NCBI GenBank assembly: GCA_025677815.1
Contig: JAIXMP010000014.1
Coordinates: forward strand, 248,001-312,000
Source of the DNA: Phascolomyces articulosus
Lineage: Eukaryota; Mucoromycota; Mucoromycetes; Mucorales; Lichtheimiaceae
Direction: 5' to 3'
DNA: 64,000 bases
Under the pieces are notes generated by a model. It was given only the letters and a program-made list of their open reading frames with translations. It did no database searches and was not told the origin of the DNA. Positions within the stretch are counted from its first letter, which is position 1. The number at the start of each line of letters is the position of its first letter. Positions 62,001 through 64,000 of the stretch are shown piece by piece. The position numbers were made by a program, and so were the translations under genes.

Positions 62001-64000
62001 TTCATTTTTGATTTTTCGTCTGATACTGTCTTCGTACCAAGTCATTTTCATTGCTTTGGCTAGGTCTGGTAGAAATTTAAGTTGAACTGATGCATCAACA
62101 ATGTTTTCCCATGTCCGATGATCTTCCGTATCCTTGAAAAGAAAGCCAGAAAAGAACCGTTCATCTTTTTGAGTTCGCATCAATGCCATGGATAGTAAAT
62201 TGTAAGCAACACGATGGTAGTTGAGCCTTGTTTCATTGATCAAGGGGTTATCGGAAGGTAGCTCCCATTTTCCTTTAGCCTCATTTGTCTTCAGAACAAC
62301 ATCGCTTGTCAGTTCACGGCCAACTAATTCTGCCTCGGGTTTATTCGCAAAGTTTCTGACAATTTGACTCTCTCTCCCATGTATATCTAATGCTACCAAC
62401 TTTTCGTACATGGTTTGCATCAATCGGAAACAACACATGCGTTCCTCCATATCATTGATTACTTCTTGATCTGAACCACGTCGCAATAAATCCCTGTCTA
62501 CAATCCCCATAATAAATTGAATATGTTCAATATAAAATTGAACAACGTAAGAGGTATTTACAAGTGAAAAGAGCCAGATCATGAGGTTGATGGAAGCTTG
62601 ACGCCATGGCATAGCTTGAGATTGATCTTTAAATAAGCTAGATAAAACATATTGTTATATGCATTAATTCAAGAAAAAACTTTGTGCTTCATAAAAATTC
62701 TTTCATTTTTTATATTATGGTGTATTTACTTGAAGCAAATGTCAACAGCGGCTTTGAATTGTGTAGGACCCAGTCTTTGGGCGAATAAACCAACATGCTT
62801 TTGCATCTCGTCTCGGTGTCTGTGTTCTGGTTCTTGGATAAAAAGCGGGAACATGATTTCGAATAACCAAAGTGCTCCAAATTGGGACATGACTGTCAAA
62901 AGTCCATCAAGTGCATGTATGTATTCGCGATAACTATCAAAATAAAAATAAGAGTCAATATACAAATATTAACATTATTGCTCCCTTTTTGATTTATTCA
63001 TATTGTACTTACTCAGTTGAATTTTTTTTCATCTGTGTGGACCGAACACCAAGTTCACGACGACAAATATCATCCAAAGATTTTGAAATCTAAATTATTT
63101 TGATGTGTTAGTTTGCAACAGAGAATTAACAGTTGTTGGAGATGGAATGGAAGCGAGAAAATAGACAATGGATAAATGCGCCTATATATACCTGTTTGAT
63201 ATGGTCTCCTGATACAGTGATATACATAGGAATCATTTGGAATGCTTCGCTCTTAATTCTGAGTGGAATTTCTCGATCCAAACACACCTTTAATGCATCA
63301 CATAATATTGAAAACGTTACATTGCCCTTGTTTCGATTAACGATGCCTGGATCTGCACCTAATAATCCCACTAAAAATTTGACCAAATCTGCAATGTTTT
63401 CGGGATCCTTCCAGGCATCGATACTGTATAAATCAATAATGGAAAATAAAAGACGCATTAGTTCCCTGTGTGGCTGGCTCTGCCCATGTTCTTTATTTTA
63501 AAAAAATCTCCAGCTTACATTTTAGGTAAAAATGTTGTTTCGGTCAAGAGCTACCGGATATTTCCATGTCAGTAAAAGAATAGAATACCAGTAATAAGTA
63601 ATAATCCCTGTCAAGCTACTTGCTTTGATCATAAAACTTACATCCTTAACAAATACTTGAATTTCCCGTTTGACTAACTTTTTCTCACGTCGAAGATACT
63701 CAACAAGACCAATAATCACATCATGGATAAATCGATTATCCGAATGAGCAAGTAAAACAGGTGCAAAATACCTAAAATTGCTTGCTATACAATTGTTGAT
63801 CTAATAAGTAGTATTTATAAAAACAAATAGAGTGATCAGTGATATATATTTTAAATAATTAGCATAAAGGAGAGTAACAATGAATCCATTTACATGAGAG
63901 CTAAACTTTTGATAAGTAGCCAATTGAGTCGCATAAGTCAAATTTTGTTCCAGTAAAAGTTTCTTTGCGTATTCTGCTGCAAATTCTGGCTGACGGAAGG
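53012..64000 (-). CDS. PRKDC: DNA-PKcs-like PI3K-related kinase (C-terminal part, gene continues past the window end)
   Basis: This is a large, many-exon minus-strand gene, partial at its 5' end. By eye, roughly 2,700 residues are present. The last exons are 53226-53012, 53530-53342, 53906-53632, 54511-53994 and 54757-54590. The kinase has RLRIHGSDERDYYFLVKGGE, then DLRLDQRIQQLF and VVPMSTNVGVIEW. The catalytic loop is GIGDRHLENFLVD and the Mg-binding loop is IDFGHAFGSATEI, followed by PELMPFRLTRQ and NTMDVFIKEPLLDW. These last strings are characteristic of DNA-PKcs rather than ATM, ATR, TOR or TRRAP; TRRAP also lacks the intact catalytic residues. The FATC end has ATDPHILGHTWAGW. FAT-type helical repeats lie upstream (about 55-60 kb), and a HEAT/NUC194-like region beyond. 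In animals DNA-PKcs joins Ku at DNA ends for non-homologous end joining. Exon borders beyond the last five were not resolved. Confidence 0.9.

Noticed and set aside
53012..64000. TRRAP/Tra1 or another PIKK as the identity of the large kinase
   Set aside because: TRRAP/Tra1 lacks the catalytic and Mg-binding residues that are present here, and the sequence after DFG matches DNA-PKcs rather than ATM, ATR, SMG1 or TOR.
1..64000. CRISPR arrays, bacterial operons, prophage or rRNA genes
   Set aside because: None was found. Gene structure is eukaryotic throughout, with spliceosomal introns.

Overview
The window is AT-rich nuclear DNA from a filamentous fungus, most likely of the Mucoromycota. Genes are intron-rich. 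Introns are mostly 50-150 nt, with GTAAGT/GTATGT donors and TATAG/TTTAG acceptors. No prokaryotic operons, rRNA genes, intact tRNAs or CRISPR arrays were seen. The gene content fits an early-diverging fungus: HET-like genes, an M13 peptidase, SEC7, RIB7, a TIA-1/Pub1 protein and a Zn2Cys6-PAS regulator. The most telling gene is a DNA-PKcs-type kinase, which the usual Ascomycota and Basidiomycota models lack.

Layout. Bases 1-16.3 kb are accessory-like: two tandem copies of a small secreted-peptide gene, a multi-exon M13 zinc metallopeptidase, a head-to-head pair of HET-like genes and a fragment of an MFS transporter. Bases 16.6-29.8 kb are housekeeping: a mitochondrial carrier, a 4 kb gene-poor gap, a small membrane protein, a three-RRM RNA-binding protein (minus strand) and, divergent from it, a mitochondrial PPR-like protein. 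Bases 30.1-39.1 kb form a second accessory island: two decayed paralogous F-box/LRR-like genes enclose three small secreted-protein genes, two of which belong to the family at the left end. Bases 40.0-47.6 kb hold an 18-exon SEC7 ARF-GEF. Next come an Ert1/AcuK-type regulator (48.4-50.3 kb) and, convergent with it, RIB7 (minus strand), with a third F-box relic just upstream of its start. From 53.0 kb to the window end, the minus strand encodes the C-terminal two thirds or so of the DNA-PKcs-like kinase (FATC, PI3K-like kinase, FAT and part of the helical region). Its N-terminus lies outside the window.

How it fits together. The housekeeping genes act separately: Golgi ARF activation (SEC7), riboflavin synthesis (RIB7), mitochondrial transport and RNA handling, carbon-source regulation and double-strand-break repair. 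The accessory islands share one theme: small secreted peptides with a conserved leader and divergent mature part, next to decaying multicopy gene families. This is the pattern of lineage-specific, fast-turning-over DNA. Gene models were spliced by eye. Reading-frame continuity across every junction was checked for all multi-exon genes except the DNA-PKcs gene, for which only the last five exons were resolved.
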